A program made the position numbers and the translations under genes. Positions 1 through 5,297 of a DNA stretch of 5,745 nt are shown piece by piece (position 1 is the stretch's first letter; the number at the start of each line of letters is the position of its first letter). Source of the DNA: Parcubacteria group bacterium CG11_big_fil_rev_8_21_14_0_20_41_14. GTDB lineage: Bacteria > Patescibacteriota > Patescibacteriia > UBA2169. The stretch covers positions 1 to 5,745 of the forward strand of contig PCVT01000140.1 in the NCBI GenBank assembly GCA_002787075.1, in the 5' to 3' direction. The notes under the pieces are model-generated. The model was not told the DNA's origin. It worked only from the letters and a program-made list of their open reading frames with translations, and did not search any database.

Positions 1-16
1 AATCCTGGGCGTCTTT

Positions 17-52
17 GGTGTATTATGCACTTGCGGTTAGAATACACCTTTT
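17..52 (+). terminator. Terminator-like hairpin of an upstream unit
   Basis: GGTGTATT (17-24) is exactly complementary to AATACACC (41-48), with a 16-base loop, and four T follow (49-52). This fits a modest intrinsic terminator for whatever gene lies to the left. No protein end can be fixed: one frame stops with TAG at 38-40 and another with TAA at 52-54, both inside or at the edge of the hairpin. The long loop and short T run keep confidence moderate. Confidence 0.5.
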
Positions 53-57
53 AAGCA

Positions 58-86
58 TTGACGAATGTAAAAAAAATATATATAAT
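58..86 (+). promoter_or_regulatory. Promoter of the tRNA-Glu gene
   Basis: TTGACG at 58-63 matches five of six -35 consensus bases. It is followed by a 17-base A-rich spacer and a perfect TATAAT at 81-86. Transcription should start near 93, about 16 bases before the mature tRNA. This is the best sigma70-type promoter on the + strand of the window, as expected for a stable RNA gene. Confidence 0.85.
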
Positions 87-108
87 CATCATTGTCTACC
101 AATATCAA

Positions 109-183
109 GCCGCTATCGTCTAATGGTTAGGACGCCAGGTTTTCATCCTGGTAATCGGGGTTCGATTCCCCGTAGCGGTACCA
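109..183 (+). tRNA. tRNA-Glu (anticodon UUC)
   Basis: A full cloverleaf can be folded. The acceptor stem is 109-115 with 173-179. The D arm is 118-133 with GG at 125-126. The anticodon stem is 135-139 with 147-151, and its loop 140-146 carries TTC at 142-144, which reads GAA/GAG. The T arm is 156-172 with the invariant TTCGATT loop. The discriminator is A180 and the CCA end (181-183) is encoded in the DNA. The first acceptor pair is G109 with T179, a G·U wobble at 1-72 where bacterial tRNA-Glu normally has G-C. All other stem pairs are Watson-Crick. It is a single gene with its own promoter upstream and terminator downstream, not part of a tRNA cluster. Confidence 0.97.
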
Positions 184-218
184 AAAAGCGCCTTCCTTGT
201 TATAGGAGGGTGTTTTTT
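184..218 (+). terminator. Intrinsic terminator of the tRNA-Glu gene
   Basis: The sequence directly after CCA folds into a 13-bp stem: 184-196 pairs with 205-217, with several G·U pairs, and the loop is 197-204. It ends in a six-T run (213-218), and the A run at 184-187 pairs with part of this. The tRNA transcript should therefore end within about 35 bases of the mature 3' end. Confidence 0.8.
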
Positions 219-226
219 GGTATAAT
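197..226 (+). promoter_or_regulatory. Promoter of the hsp20 operon, nested in the tRNA terminator
   Basis: A perfect TATAAT at 221-226 is preceded by TGG (218-220), giving an extended -10. An acceptable -35, TTGTTA (197-202, four of six), lies 18 bases upstream. The -35 falls in the loop of the tRNA terminator and the spacer contains its T run, so the two signals overlap. The start would be near 232, giving a leader of about 25 bases. I see no CIRCE operator (TTAGCACTC-N9-GAGTGCTAA), so HrcA control is not supported for this heat-shock gene. Confidence 0.6.
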
Positions 227-256
227 AAACTAATAAATAATAATTGATAAAATACT

Positions 257-751
257 ATGGCAAGTTTTTTGAATAAATTGGCAGGAATCAAGGAGGAAGA
301 AGAAGAGCAGGAAGTTGAGGCAATAAGCAATCAAGAGCAAGATATTCAGGAAAATAATTCAGTTTCTTCTGAACTAAAAAAAGAAGAAGCTCCAAAAAAG
401 GATTGGCTTGACGAGAACTATGAAGGCCAGCTCTCAGTTGACGTGTATGGCACTGATGAAGAAATCGTAGTTGTTTCAACCATCGCCGGAGTAAAGCCGG
501 AAAATATTGACATATCAATTTCCGGAGACATGCTCACTATCCGCGGAGAGCGTACTCAGGAGACAGAAGAAAAAGCAGATGACTATTATTACCAAGAATG
601 CTATTGGGGCGGATTTTCGCGCTCAATCATTTTGCCGGTTGAAGTTGAGGCAGACGATGTTTCCGCGACTTTGAAAAATGGCGTTTTAATAGTGCGCTTG
701 CCAAGATCTAAAAAACAAAAAAGCATTTCAGTGCGCGTGAAAGAAGAATAA
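257..751 (+). CDS. Small heat shock protein, Hsp20/alpha-crystallin family
   Basis: The 164-residue product is an ATP-independent holdase-type chaperone that, by family knowledge, binds unfolding proteins and forms oligomers in the cytoplasm. The N-terminal ~50 residues are low complexity and very acidic, with a Glu run at about residues 13-17. The alpha-crystallin domain follows from about residue 57 to 152. It begins LSVDVYGTDEEIVVVSTIAGV, includes MLTIRGER and the loop after it, and ends with the family signature NGVLIVRLP. A short C-terminal tail has ISVRV, an I-x-V motif of the kind that docks into a neighbouring subunit. The length is ordinary for the family. The ATG is the first in frame after the promoter and has no Shine-Dalgarno sequence. 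The stop is 2 bases before the next ORF, so the two are probably co-transcribed. Confidence 0.93.
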   Translation: MASFLNKLAGIKEEEEEQEVEAISNQEQDIQENNSVSSELKKEEAPKKDWLDENYEGQLSVDVYGTDEEIVVVSTIAGVKPENIDISISGDMLTIRGERTQETEEKADDYYYQECYWGGFSRSIILPVEVEADDVSATLKNGVLIVRLPRSKKQKSISVRVKEE

Positions 752-753
752 TT

Positions 754-957
754 ATGATTGCCAAAATCGCGCCAGAACAAAATGGAGAATGCGCCGTGAT
801 ATTAAAGAGCGGACAGTCATTTAATGTTTTCGCGTCTGATCTCCCGAGCGCGCTCTCTAAAGGCGGAGACGCTGAACTCGCGTTCGTGCCGGTTGGTGAA
901 CTCTCTAGCAATAATCAAGCAAAAGATTTATTGAATTATCTGCTTAAAATAGAATAA
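754..957 (+). CDS. Small conserved-looking protein of unknown function
   Basis: This 67-residue protein begins two bases after the hsp20 stop and ends ten bases before the VanW-type gene, so it reads as the middle gene of an operon. I do not recognise it with certainty. It seems to have a compact beta-rich first half (MIAKIAPEQNGECAVILKSG, then SFNVFASDLP and a KGGDAELAFVP stretch) and a short helix at the end (KDLLNYLLKIE). The order 'alternating strands, hydrophobic strand, DLP, KGGD' resembles small barrel proteins of the DUF3006 kind, but that is a weak impression. There is no signal peptide, membrane segment or cysteine pair except for a lone Cys. Codon use matches its neighbours, and the tight spacing supports it being a real gene. 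Confidence 0.7.
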   Translation: MIAKIAPEQNGECAVILKSGQSFNVFASDLPSALSKGGDAELAFVPVGELSSNNQAKDLLNYLLKIE

Positions 958-967
958 TATTATTCCT

Positions 968-2866
968 ATGCTAAAAAAAGCGCGTTTTGCCTGGTCTAAA
1001 ATTATGAACATATGCGGATATGTTTTGATTGTTTTGGTTGCGGCAATGTTCGGATGGTTCAAATTCTATGAATACGCGTACGCTGATAAGATATATCCTG
1101 GAGTAATGATTGGCGCGATTTCAGTTGGCGGACTTTCGCAAGAAGAGGCAATTTCAGCCATTGAAAAGCAAACATCAGCTCTGCGAAAAAGTGGGCTTGT
1201 TTTTGTGTTTAGAGATCGCACTGTGTCCGCCCCAATGATAGTGGTAGCGACCGAGGACCCAGATCTTTCCTATGAATTGATTCGGTATGATTTGCCAAAA
1301 AGCGCGCAAAGCGCTTTTGAATATGGACGTTCTGGAAATATGCTCATAAACATGCAGCGCGTGATTTTTTCCTCGTTAAACCGCGCGCGCCAAGACCCGG
1401 CATTTGAATGGATGCGCCAGGATGTGGAGCGCTTGTTGCGCGAAAATTTAAAAACTCTGGAGCACCCGGCTCAAGACGCGCATATTGTGATACAAAATTG
1501 GCAGCCAATAGTTACTGAAGAGAAAAGCGGAATTATTTTTGATTATGAGACATCTTTGAATCAGGCCTATGAACAGCTTTCCGCTTTTGAGTTCGCGCCT
1601 ATTGATTTGAAGCTGAAAAAAGATGTTCCAAAATTCACGCGTGAAGATATTGAACCATTAGTTGATGACGCGCGCAATGTAATCTATACCAAAGGCGTTG
1701 CAGTTAAATATGAAGATTTTTCAGCATATTGGCCAGCCACAACTATCAATGACCTGATTGAAGTTAGGCGCACTGGCTCGCGTTTTTTCAGTAATGTTGA
1801 ATTGGGATTGTCATTTGAAAAACTTTCTGAATTGCTTGATCCTATTGCCAAAGAAATTAATATTGAACCCCAAGAGCCGCGATTTGCCTTGGAAGACGGA
1901 AAAGTAAAAGAATTCAAAACAAGCGCAAGCGGGCGCGTTTTATCTTTGGAAGATACTTTCAACAACTGGGAAAAGATTATTTTTAATCCTGAAACAAAAG
2001 CTGAAACACTAGAGCTAGTAGTTCTCGTAGTTGAGCCAACACAAGATATTGGCGATTTGAATGACTTAGGGATTGTGGAGTTGCTTGGAACTGGAAAATC
2101 AAATTTCGGCGGTAGTTCGAAAAATCGGCGCCACAACATTACCGTGGGCGCAGCTAGTGTGAACGGGTCATTGATTGGGCCAGGAGAAGAATTTTCTTTG
2201 CTCAAGACATTGGGAAAGATTGATGCAGCAGCTGGCTATCTTCCTGAACTGGTAATTAAAGGCAACAAAACAGTGCCTGAATATGGAGGCGGATTATGCC
2301 AGATAGGAACCACCACGTTCCGCGGAACATTGGCAGCCGGCCTTCCTGTAACTATGCGCAGGCCTCACTCATATACAGTGTCTTACTATTTTGATGAACA
2401 AGGCAAGCCAGGCAAAGATGCCACGATTTATGACCCAGCTCCTGATTACCGATTTTTGAATGACACTGGCAATTATGTGTTAATCACGACCACTATAGAT
2501 GGGGATGATTTATTTTTTGATTATTGGGGAACTAAAGACGGCCGCTCTATTGAAGAGGGTGATGTGTCTATTTGGGATAGAGTTGCGCCGCCGGAAACCA
2601 GGTATGTGGAAACTTTGGATTTGGCAGTGGGTAAAAAGAAATGTACTGAGTATCCGCATGCTGGCATGAAGGCGTCGTTTGATTACAACATTACTTATCC
2701 AGATGGAGAAGTAAAAAAGGAAACATTTTTTAGCCAGTATCAGCCTTGGCAGGAAGTTTGCTTGATTGGTGTGGAGAAATTATCAGAACAGGTGGATGAA
2801 GAGAGTTTGGATAACGGAGATATAAAAGAGAATGAATTGTCTGATTCGCCTGAGCAAGCGCAATAA
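968..2866 (+). CDS. Membrane-anchored VanW-family wall protein with G5-like C-terminal domain
   Basis: The protein has 632 residues. A short basic N-terminus precedes one membrane helix (about residues 15-34). The rest should lie outside the cell, since no second membrane helix is seen. Residues 43-70 (IYPGVMIGAISVGGLSQEEA) match the start of the putative peptidoglycan-binding repeat common in VanW proteins, and a similar domain seems to lie at about 220-350. The VanW domain spans about 370-520, with NITVGAASVNG, PGEEFS, the hallmark EYGGGLCQIGTT (438-449) and RRPHS (464-468). Residues 540-601 (PPETRYVETL ... GVEKL) resemble a G5-type wall-binding domain. The tail is acidic. The biochemical activity of VanW is not established; a role at the cell wall is inferred from the domains. 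It is the last gene of the hsp20 operon. The ATG lacks a Shine-Dalgarno sequence, and a second ATG at 1004 is a less likely start because it would remove the basic N-terminus. Confidence 0.9.
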   Translation: MLKKARFAWSKIMNICGYVLIVLVAAMFGWFKFYEYAYADKIYPGVMIGAISVGGLSQEEAISAIEKQTSALRKSGLVFVFRDRTVSAPMIVVATEDPDLSYELIRYDLPKSAQSAFEYGRSGNMLINMQRVIFSSLNRARQDPAFEWMRQDVERLLRENLKTLEHPAQDAHIVIQNWQPIVTEEKSGIIFDYETSLNQAYEQLSAFEFAPIDLKLKKDVPKFTREDIEPLVDDARNVIYTKGVAVKYEDFSAYWPATTINDLIEVRRTGSRFFSNVELGLSFEKLSELLDPIAKEINIEPQEPRFALEDGKVKEFKTSASGRVLSLEDTFNNWEKIIFNPETKAETLELVVLVVEPTQDIGDLNDLGIVELLGTGKSNFGGSSKNRRHNITVGAASVNGSLIGPGEEFSLLKTLGKIDAAAGYLPELVIKGNKTVPEYGGGLCQIGTTTFRGTLAAGLPVTMRRPHSYTVSYYFDEQGKPGKDATIYDPAPDYRFLNDTGNYVLITTTIDGDDLFFDYWGTKDGRSIEEGDVSIWDRVAPPETRYVETLDLAVGKKKCTEYPHAGMKASFDYNITYPDGEVKKETFFSQYQPWQEVCLIGVEKLSEQVDEESLDNGDIKENELSDSPEQAQ

Positions 2867-2876
2867 TTTAAATAAC

Positions 2877-3024
2877 AAAAAACCCTTAATACTGCAGTCA
2901 AGAAGATAATTTCCAAGGGAAAGATAGCAAAAAGCCGTCTTGTCCTTAGAATAGTATCCCCATGCTTGTCGTGACTGCAGTATTAAGGGTTTTTAAGGCG
3001 GTTTTTGTTTGGATTTGAATTGAT
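2877..3024 (-). ncRNA. Candidate leftward structured small RNA (~147 nt)
   Basis: A strong minus-strand promoter (3058-3030) would start a transcript near 3023. Running left, the RNA passes through a 13-base segment (3007-2995), the 23-base arm 2994-2972, a 71-base centre, and the matching arm 2900-2878. It then reaches six U (2882-2877), a typical intrinsic end. The segment 3007-2995 can pair with 2941-2928 (13 bp, one bulged base, one G·U), which crosses the long stem, so the RNA could form a pseudoknot or switch between two folds. No ORF of useful size is present. I could not match it to 6S RNA, SRP RNA, RNase P RNA or tmRNA by key motifs. This is inference from promoter, structure and terminator; expression is unknown. 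Confidence 0.35.
2878..2994. repeat. 117-bp element bounded by perfect 23-bp inverted repeats
   Basis: Positions 2878-2900 and 2972-2994 are exact reverse complements over 23 bases, each containing ACTGCAGT, itself a palindrome. The outer ends are an A run on the left (2877-2882) and a T run on the right (2990-2994), so the hairpin has terminator form in both directions and can end the VanW transcript. The 71-base centre has no ORF but can form a further helix (GGG-AAA-GATA at 2918-2926 region with TATCCCC near 2955-2961). A small non-autonomous mobile element is another reading, but no target-site duplication is seen at the edges. The T-run form and position just after a stop favour a terminator or RNA role. 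Confidence 0.85.
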
Positions 3025-3029
3025 AGAGT

Positions 3030-3058
3030 ATTGTAGCATATGGCTTGACAGATGTCAA
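3030..3058 (-). promoter_or_regulatory. Leftward promoter facing the inverted-repeat element
   Basis: Read on the minus strand, TTGACA (3058-3053) is a perfect -35. The spacer is exactly 17 bases, and TACAAT (3035-3030) matches five of six -10 bases. There is no leftward protein gene to serve, only the structured element at 2994-2877, so a non-coding transcript is the natural product. This pair matches the consensus better than the rightward promoter it overlaps. Confidence 0.5.
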
Positions 3059-3059
3059 G
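3044..3059. promoter_or_regulatory. Palindrome shared by two divergent -35 boxes
   Basis: CTTGACA and TGTCAAG form 7-base inverted arms around a 2-base centre. Each arm contains a perfect TTGACA, one on each strand, so RNA polymerases for the left and right promoters would contact overlapping DNA. The symmetry may only reflect back-to-back -35 boxes, or it may be a dimeric repressor site; the sequence cannot tell these apart. Confidence 0.5.
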
Positions 3060-3073
3060 GCATGAGTTAAGAT
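3045..3073 (+). promoter_or_regulatory. Rightward promoter of the NIF3-family gene
   Basis: A perfect TTGACA (3045-3050) is followed after 17 bases by TAAGAT (3068-3073, four of six). GATAAT at 3071-3076 is a better -10 by sequence but 20 bases away. The start would be near 3080, leaving a leader of about 15 bases. The upstream inverted repeat should stop read-through from the VanW gene, so the NIF3 gene needs its own promoter here. Confidence 0.55.
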
Positions 3074-3094
3074 AATCCAATTAAGCAAAAATAT

Positions 3095-4087
3095 ATGATG
3101 ACCATCAAACAAATCTATCAATTGGCAATCAGCGAGGGAATGAAGAATGATTTGCGCGGAGAAAAGCGAGTGAAAGAATTGCTTAAGCGCGTGAATGACA
3201 AATATAGCAAGCTTTCAGAGGAGCAAAAAAAGGATTTTGATGAAGAATCGCTGGAAAATCCTTATGCTGATTCGCGGGTGTTTCATGGTGATTTAGCAAA
3301 GCGGATAAAGAAAGTAATGGTTGGAGTTGATATTGATACTGGCGAAGTAATGCTTGCCAATGAGCTGAATCGCCTTCATCCGGATAATCCTATTGATTTG
3401 ATAATCGGGCACCATCCATTGTCCCGGGGATTGGCAGGACTTCATGAAGTAATGGATTTGCAAGTTGAGAATTTGGCCATGTACGGCGTGCCTGTGAATA
3501 TTGCGGATAAAATAACGCGCAAGCGCATTGCTGAGGTTGAGCGATCAGTGTCATCATCTAATCATGGCCAGTCAGTGGACGCGGCCCGGCTTCTTGGTAT
3601 GCCTATCATGTCAATTCACACGCCAGCTGATAATCACGTGGCGTCGTATCTATACAAAGAAATTAAAAAACAAGAAAAAGATCTTGTATATATTGAAGAT
3701 ATAATGAAATTTTTAAAGGAGATTCCAGAATACGCTTTGGCTGCTAAAGAAAAAGCAGGCCCTAAAATTTTCACTGGCTCAATGGATAACTTTTGCGGCC
3801 GCATCGCGGTAACGGAAATTACCGGGGGTACGGATAATGCCAAAGAGATATACGAAAAAATGGCGCACGCAGGAGTAGGCACCATCATCTCCATGCACCA
3901 GCGCGAAGAATGGAAAGAAGAAGCCGCGCGCCATCACTTGAATGTCATAGTCGCCGGGCACATGTCGTCCGACTCTCTGGGTTTGAATCTGCTCTTGGAT
4001 AATCTGGAAAAGAAAGGGATTCAAATAGTCCCGTGCAGCGGATTTACAAGAGTGTCGCGGGTGAAGCGCGGATCTCGACGCAAATGA
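3095..4087 (+). CDS. NIF3-family dinuclear metal protein (YbgI-like), long variant
   Basis: The 330-residue protein belongs to the NIF3/YbgI family, known for a two-metal site but with no agreed reaction ('GTP cyclohydrolase 1 type 2' is a database name, not a proven role). Visible motifs are VGVDIDTGEV (76-85), the metal ligands in IGHHP (His106, His107), IHTPADN (His175, Asp179) and AGHMSSD (His289, Asp293). In E. coli YbgI the last position is Glu; here it is Asp at the same four-residue spacing. The protein is longer than the ~250-residue bacterial form because of a charged N-terminal ~70-residue helical region and an insert at about 183-225. The tail is basic. It is cytoplasmic, with no signal or membrane segment. 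ATG-ATG at 3095/3098 gives two equal starts, and neither has a Shine-Dalgarno sequence. Confidence 0.88.
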   Translation: MMTIKQIYQLAISEGMKNDLRGEKRVKELLKRVNDKYSKLSEEQKKDFDEESLENPYADSRVFHGDLAKRIKKVMVGVDIDTGEVMLANELNRLHPDNPIDLIIGHHPLSRGLAGLHEVMDLQVENLAMYGVPVNIADKITRKRIAEVERSVSSSNHGQSVDAARLLGMPIMSIHTPADNHVASYLYKEIKKQEKDLVYIEDIMKFLKEIPEYALAAKEKAGPKIFTGSMDNFCGRIAVTEITGGTDNAKEIYEKMAHAGVGTIISMHQREEWKEEAARHHLNVIVAGHMSSDSLGLNLLLDNLEKKGIQIVPCSGFTRVSRVKRGSRRK

Positions 4088-4092
4088 TTTTT

Positions 4093-4120
4093 AAAAGCCG
4101 TTCGTATGGACGGCTTTTTT
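4093..4120 (+). terminator. Intrinsic terminator after the NIF3-family gene
   Basis: AAAAGCCGT (4093-4101) pairs fully with ACGGCTTTT (4110-4118). Two more pairs extend inward to a 4-base loop, and a T6 run closes it (4115-4120). It begins five bases after the TGA stop. This separates the NIF3 transcript from ruvB. Confidence 0.9.
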
Positions 4121-4135
4121 GATACATGATATTCT
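4107..4135 (+). promoter_or_regulatory. Possible extended -10 promoter for ruvB
   Basis: TGGACG (4107-4112, four of six) lies 17 bases before TATTCT (4130-4135, four of six), with TG at 4127-4128 making an extended -10. The start would fall near 4142, only a base or two before the ruvB ATG at 4144, so the message would be almost leaderless. That fits the lack of any Shine-Dalgarno sequence. The match is weak and overlaps the preceding terminator. Confidence 0.3.
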
Positions 4136-4143
4136 AATCTAAT

Positions 4144-5202
4144 ATGCAAGAAGAACGCATCACTTCATCCCAAGTCCAAAGTAACGAAGATAATGCTTTG
4201 GATTTGAGTTTGAGGCCAAAAACATTATCAGAATATATCGGACAGAACAAGGTAAAGCAGAATCTTGAAATTTTTATGCTTGCCGCCAAAAAGCGAGCCG
4301 AGCCGATTGAGCATGTTTTGCTGTATGGCCCGCCGGGTTTGGGAAAGACCACGCTTGCCGGAGTTATAGCCAATGAGATGGGCGTGAACATCCGCGTCAC
4401 TAGCGGACCCGCGATTGAGCGAGCAGGGGACTTGGCAGCTATCTTAACTAATCTTGAGCAAGGCGATATTTTATTCATTGACGAAATCCACCGCTTGAAC
4501 AAAACCATTGAAGAAGTTTTGTACCCGGCAATGGAAGATTATGCTTTGGACTTGGTTGTGGGAAAGGGCCCGTCAGCTCGCATTCTGAAATTGGATCTGC
4601 CTCGGTTCACTTTAATAGGCGCGACCACGCGCATCTCGCTTTTGTCGTCTCCTTTGCGCGACAGGTTTGGCGCGATTTATCCTTTGAATTTTTATGAAGA
4701 AGATGAAATCGCTAAAATCGTGAATCGGAGCGCGTCTATCCTCTCTGTCGGCATTGATACAAGCGCGAACACAATAATTGCACAGCGCGCACGAAGGACT
4801 CCAAGGGTAGCAAACCGACTTTTAAAGCGCGTACGGGATTGGGCAGACGTGAAAGCAGACGGATTTGTGTCAGAAGATGTCGCGCGAGCGGCTCTTGAAA
4901 TGCTTGAAGTTGATGAACTAGGATTGGATCAGACAGATAGAAAAATTTTATCTTTCATAATTGAAAAATTTAATGGCGGCCCAGTTGGCTTGAACACTTT
5001 GTCAGCCGCGACAAGCGAAGAGATGGCAACCATTGAAGACATCTATGAACCGTTTTTGATGCAGTTGGGATTTTTAGAGCGAACTCCAAGAGGCAGATGC
5101 GCGACTAGGAGAGCGTATGAGCATTTGTCATATCGTCACCCTGATCCTGCCGAAGGGTATAGCGTCAATTCTAATGAGACGTTATATCCTTCTACTTCGT
5201 GA
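4144..5202 (+). CDS. ruvB: RuvB Holliday-junction branch-migration ATPase
   Basis: RuvB is the hexameric AAA+ motor that, with RuvA, drives branch migration during recombinational repair. All core elements are visible: LRPKTLSEYIGQ (23-34), Walker A GPPGLGKT (62-69), Walker B DILFIDEIH (108-116; Asp113, Glu114), sensor 1 GATTR (159-163), the arginine-finger segment SPLRDRFG (169-176), and sensor 2 RRTPRVANRLLKR (217-229). The DNA-binding winged helix runs to RTPRGRCATRRAYEHL (313-328). The family normally ends about here. Residues 331-352 are extra and are encoded by a palindromic repeat that begins exactly at codon 331, so the original stop has been lost or displaced. The motor and winged helix are intact, so the protein is probably functional. 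ruvA and ruvC are not in the window. Confidence 0.97.
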   Translation: MQEERITSSQVQSNEDNALDLSLRPKTLSEYIGQNKVKQNLEIFMLAAKKRAEPIEHVLLYGPPGLGKTTLAGVIANEMGVNIRVTSGPAIERAGDLAAILTNLEQGDILFIDEIHRLNKTIEEVLYPAMEDYALDLVVGKGPSARILKLDLPRFTLIGATTRISLLSSPLRDRFGAIYPLNFYEEDEIAKIVNRSASILSVGIDTSANTIIAQRARRTPRVANRLLKRVRDWADVKADGFVSEDVARAALEMLEVDELGLDQTDRKILSFIIEKFNGGPVGLNTLSAATSEEMATIEDIYEPFLMQLGFLERTPRGRCATRRAYEHLSYRHPDPAEGYSVNSNETLYPSTS

Positions 5203-5250
5203 GTACACTTCGCTCAGAGCCTGCCCCGAGTATTCCGAGGGGATGACCTG
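5134..5250. repeat. Palindromic repeat element inserted at the ruvB 3' end
   Basis: The element starts with CGTCACCCTGATCCTGCCGA and ends with GGGGATGACCTG. The ends 5135-5142 and 5240-5247 pair over eight bases with one mismatch. Inside, 5152-5166 pairs with 5178-5192 over 15 bases (two G·U) around an 11-base loop. GATCCTGCCGA (5143-5153) recurs as GAGCCTGCCCCGA (5217-5229). Sequences of the type GTCACCCTGA...CGAAGGGT are familiar as dispersed palindromic repeats in several bacterial groups, but I cannot name the family, and no second copy lies in this window. Base composition is clearly more GC-rich than the flanking intergenic DNA. The ruvB stop (5200-5202) falls inside it. Confidence 0.65.
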
Positions 5251-5262
5251 TTATTTCTGCCC

Positions 5263-5291
5263 TTGATTTTTTCATTTATATGTGCTATACT
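5263..5291 (+). promoter_or_regulatory. Promoter between ruvB and the 3D-domain gene
   Basis: TTGATT (5263-5268, four of six) is followed after 17 bases by TATACT (5286-5291, five of six). TG at 5283-5284 makes an extended -10. The start should be near 5298. The first downstream signal is a terminator 28 bases further on, not a start codon, so the promoter makes either a short RNA or an attenuated leader. Confidence 0.7.
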
Positions 5292-5297
5292 AATATT

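Noticed and set aside
15..233. A 72-codon + strand open frame across the tRNA region
   Set aside because: It runs through a clear tRNA, its promoter and its terminator, and its protein shows no coding character.
109..256. tRNA-Glu as an integration (att) site
   Set aside because: No copy of the tRNA 3' end occurs elsewhere in the window and no integrase or phage gene is present.
184..256. CIRCE/HrcA operator ahead of hsp20
   Set aside because: No TTAGCACTC or GAGTGCTAA half-site is present in the leader.
1684..2205. A 173-codon minus-strand open frame inside the VanW gene
   Set aside because: It is a Ser-rich antisense shadow of a well-supported gene. The same applies to the minus-strand frames in the hsp20, NIF3 and ruvB genes.
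2878..2994. Target-site duplication flanking the 23-bp inverted repeats
   Set aside because: The bases outside (ATAACA on the left, AAGGCG on the right) share no convincing direct repeat, so mobility is not supported by the flanks.
2877..3024. 6S RNA or SRP RNA assignment for the leftward RNA
   Set aside because: There is no GGAAG-type SRP apical motif. The closing stem is too long and perfect, and no open central bubble typical of 6S is evident.
4085..4087. Alternative genetic code with TGA read as glycine
   Set aside because: TGA ends the NIF3 gene just before a terminator and also ends ruvB, so it behaves as a normal stop.
5134..5250. CRISPR repeat or array
   Set aside because: Internal similarity is limited to one imperfect short repeat in a palindromic element. 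There are no regular spacers and no cas gene.
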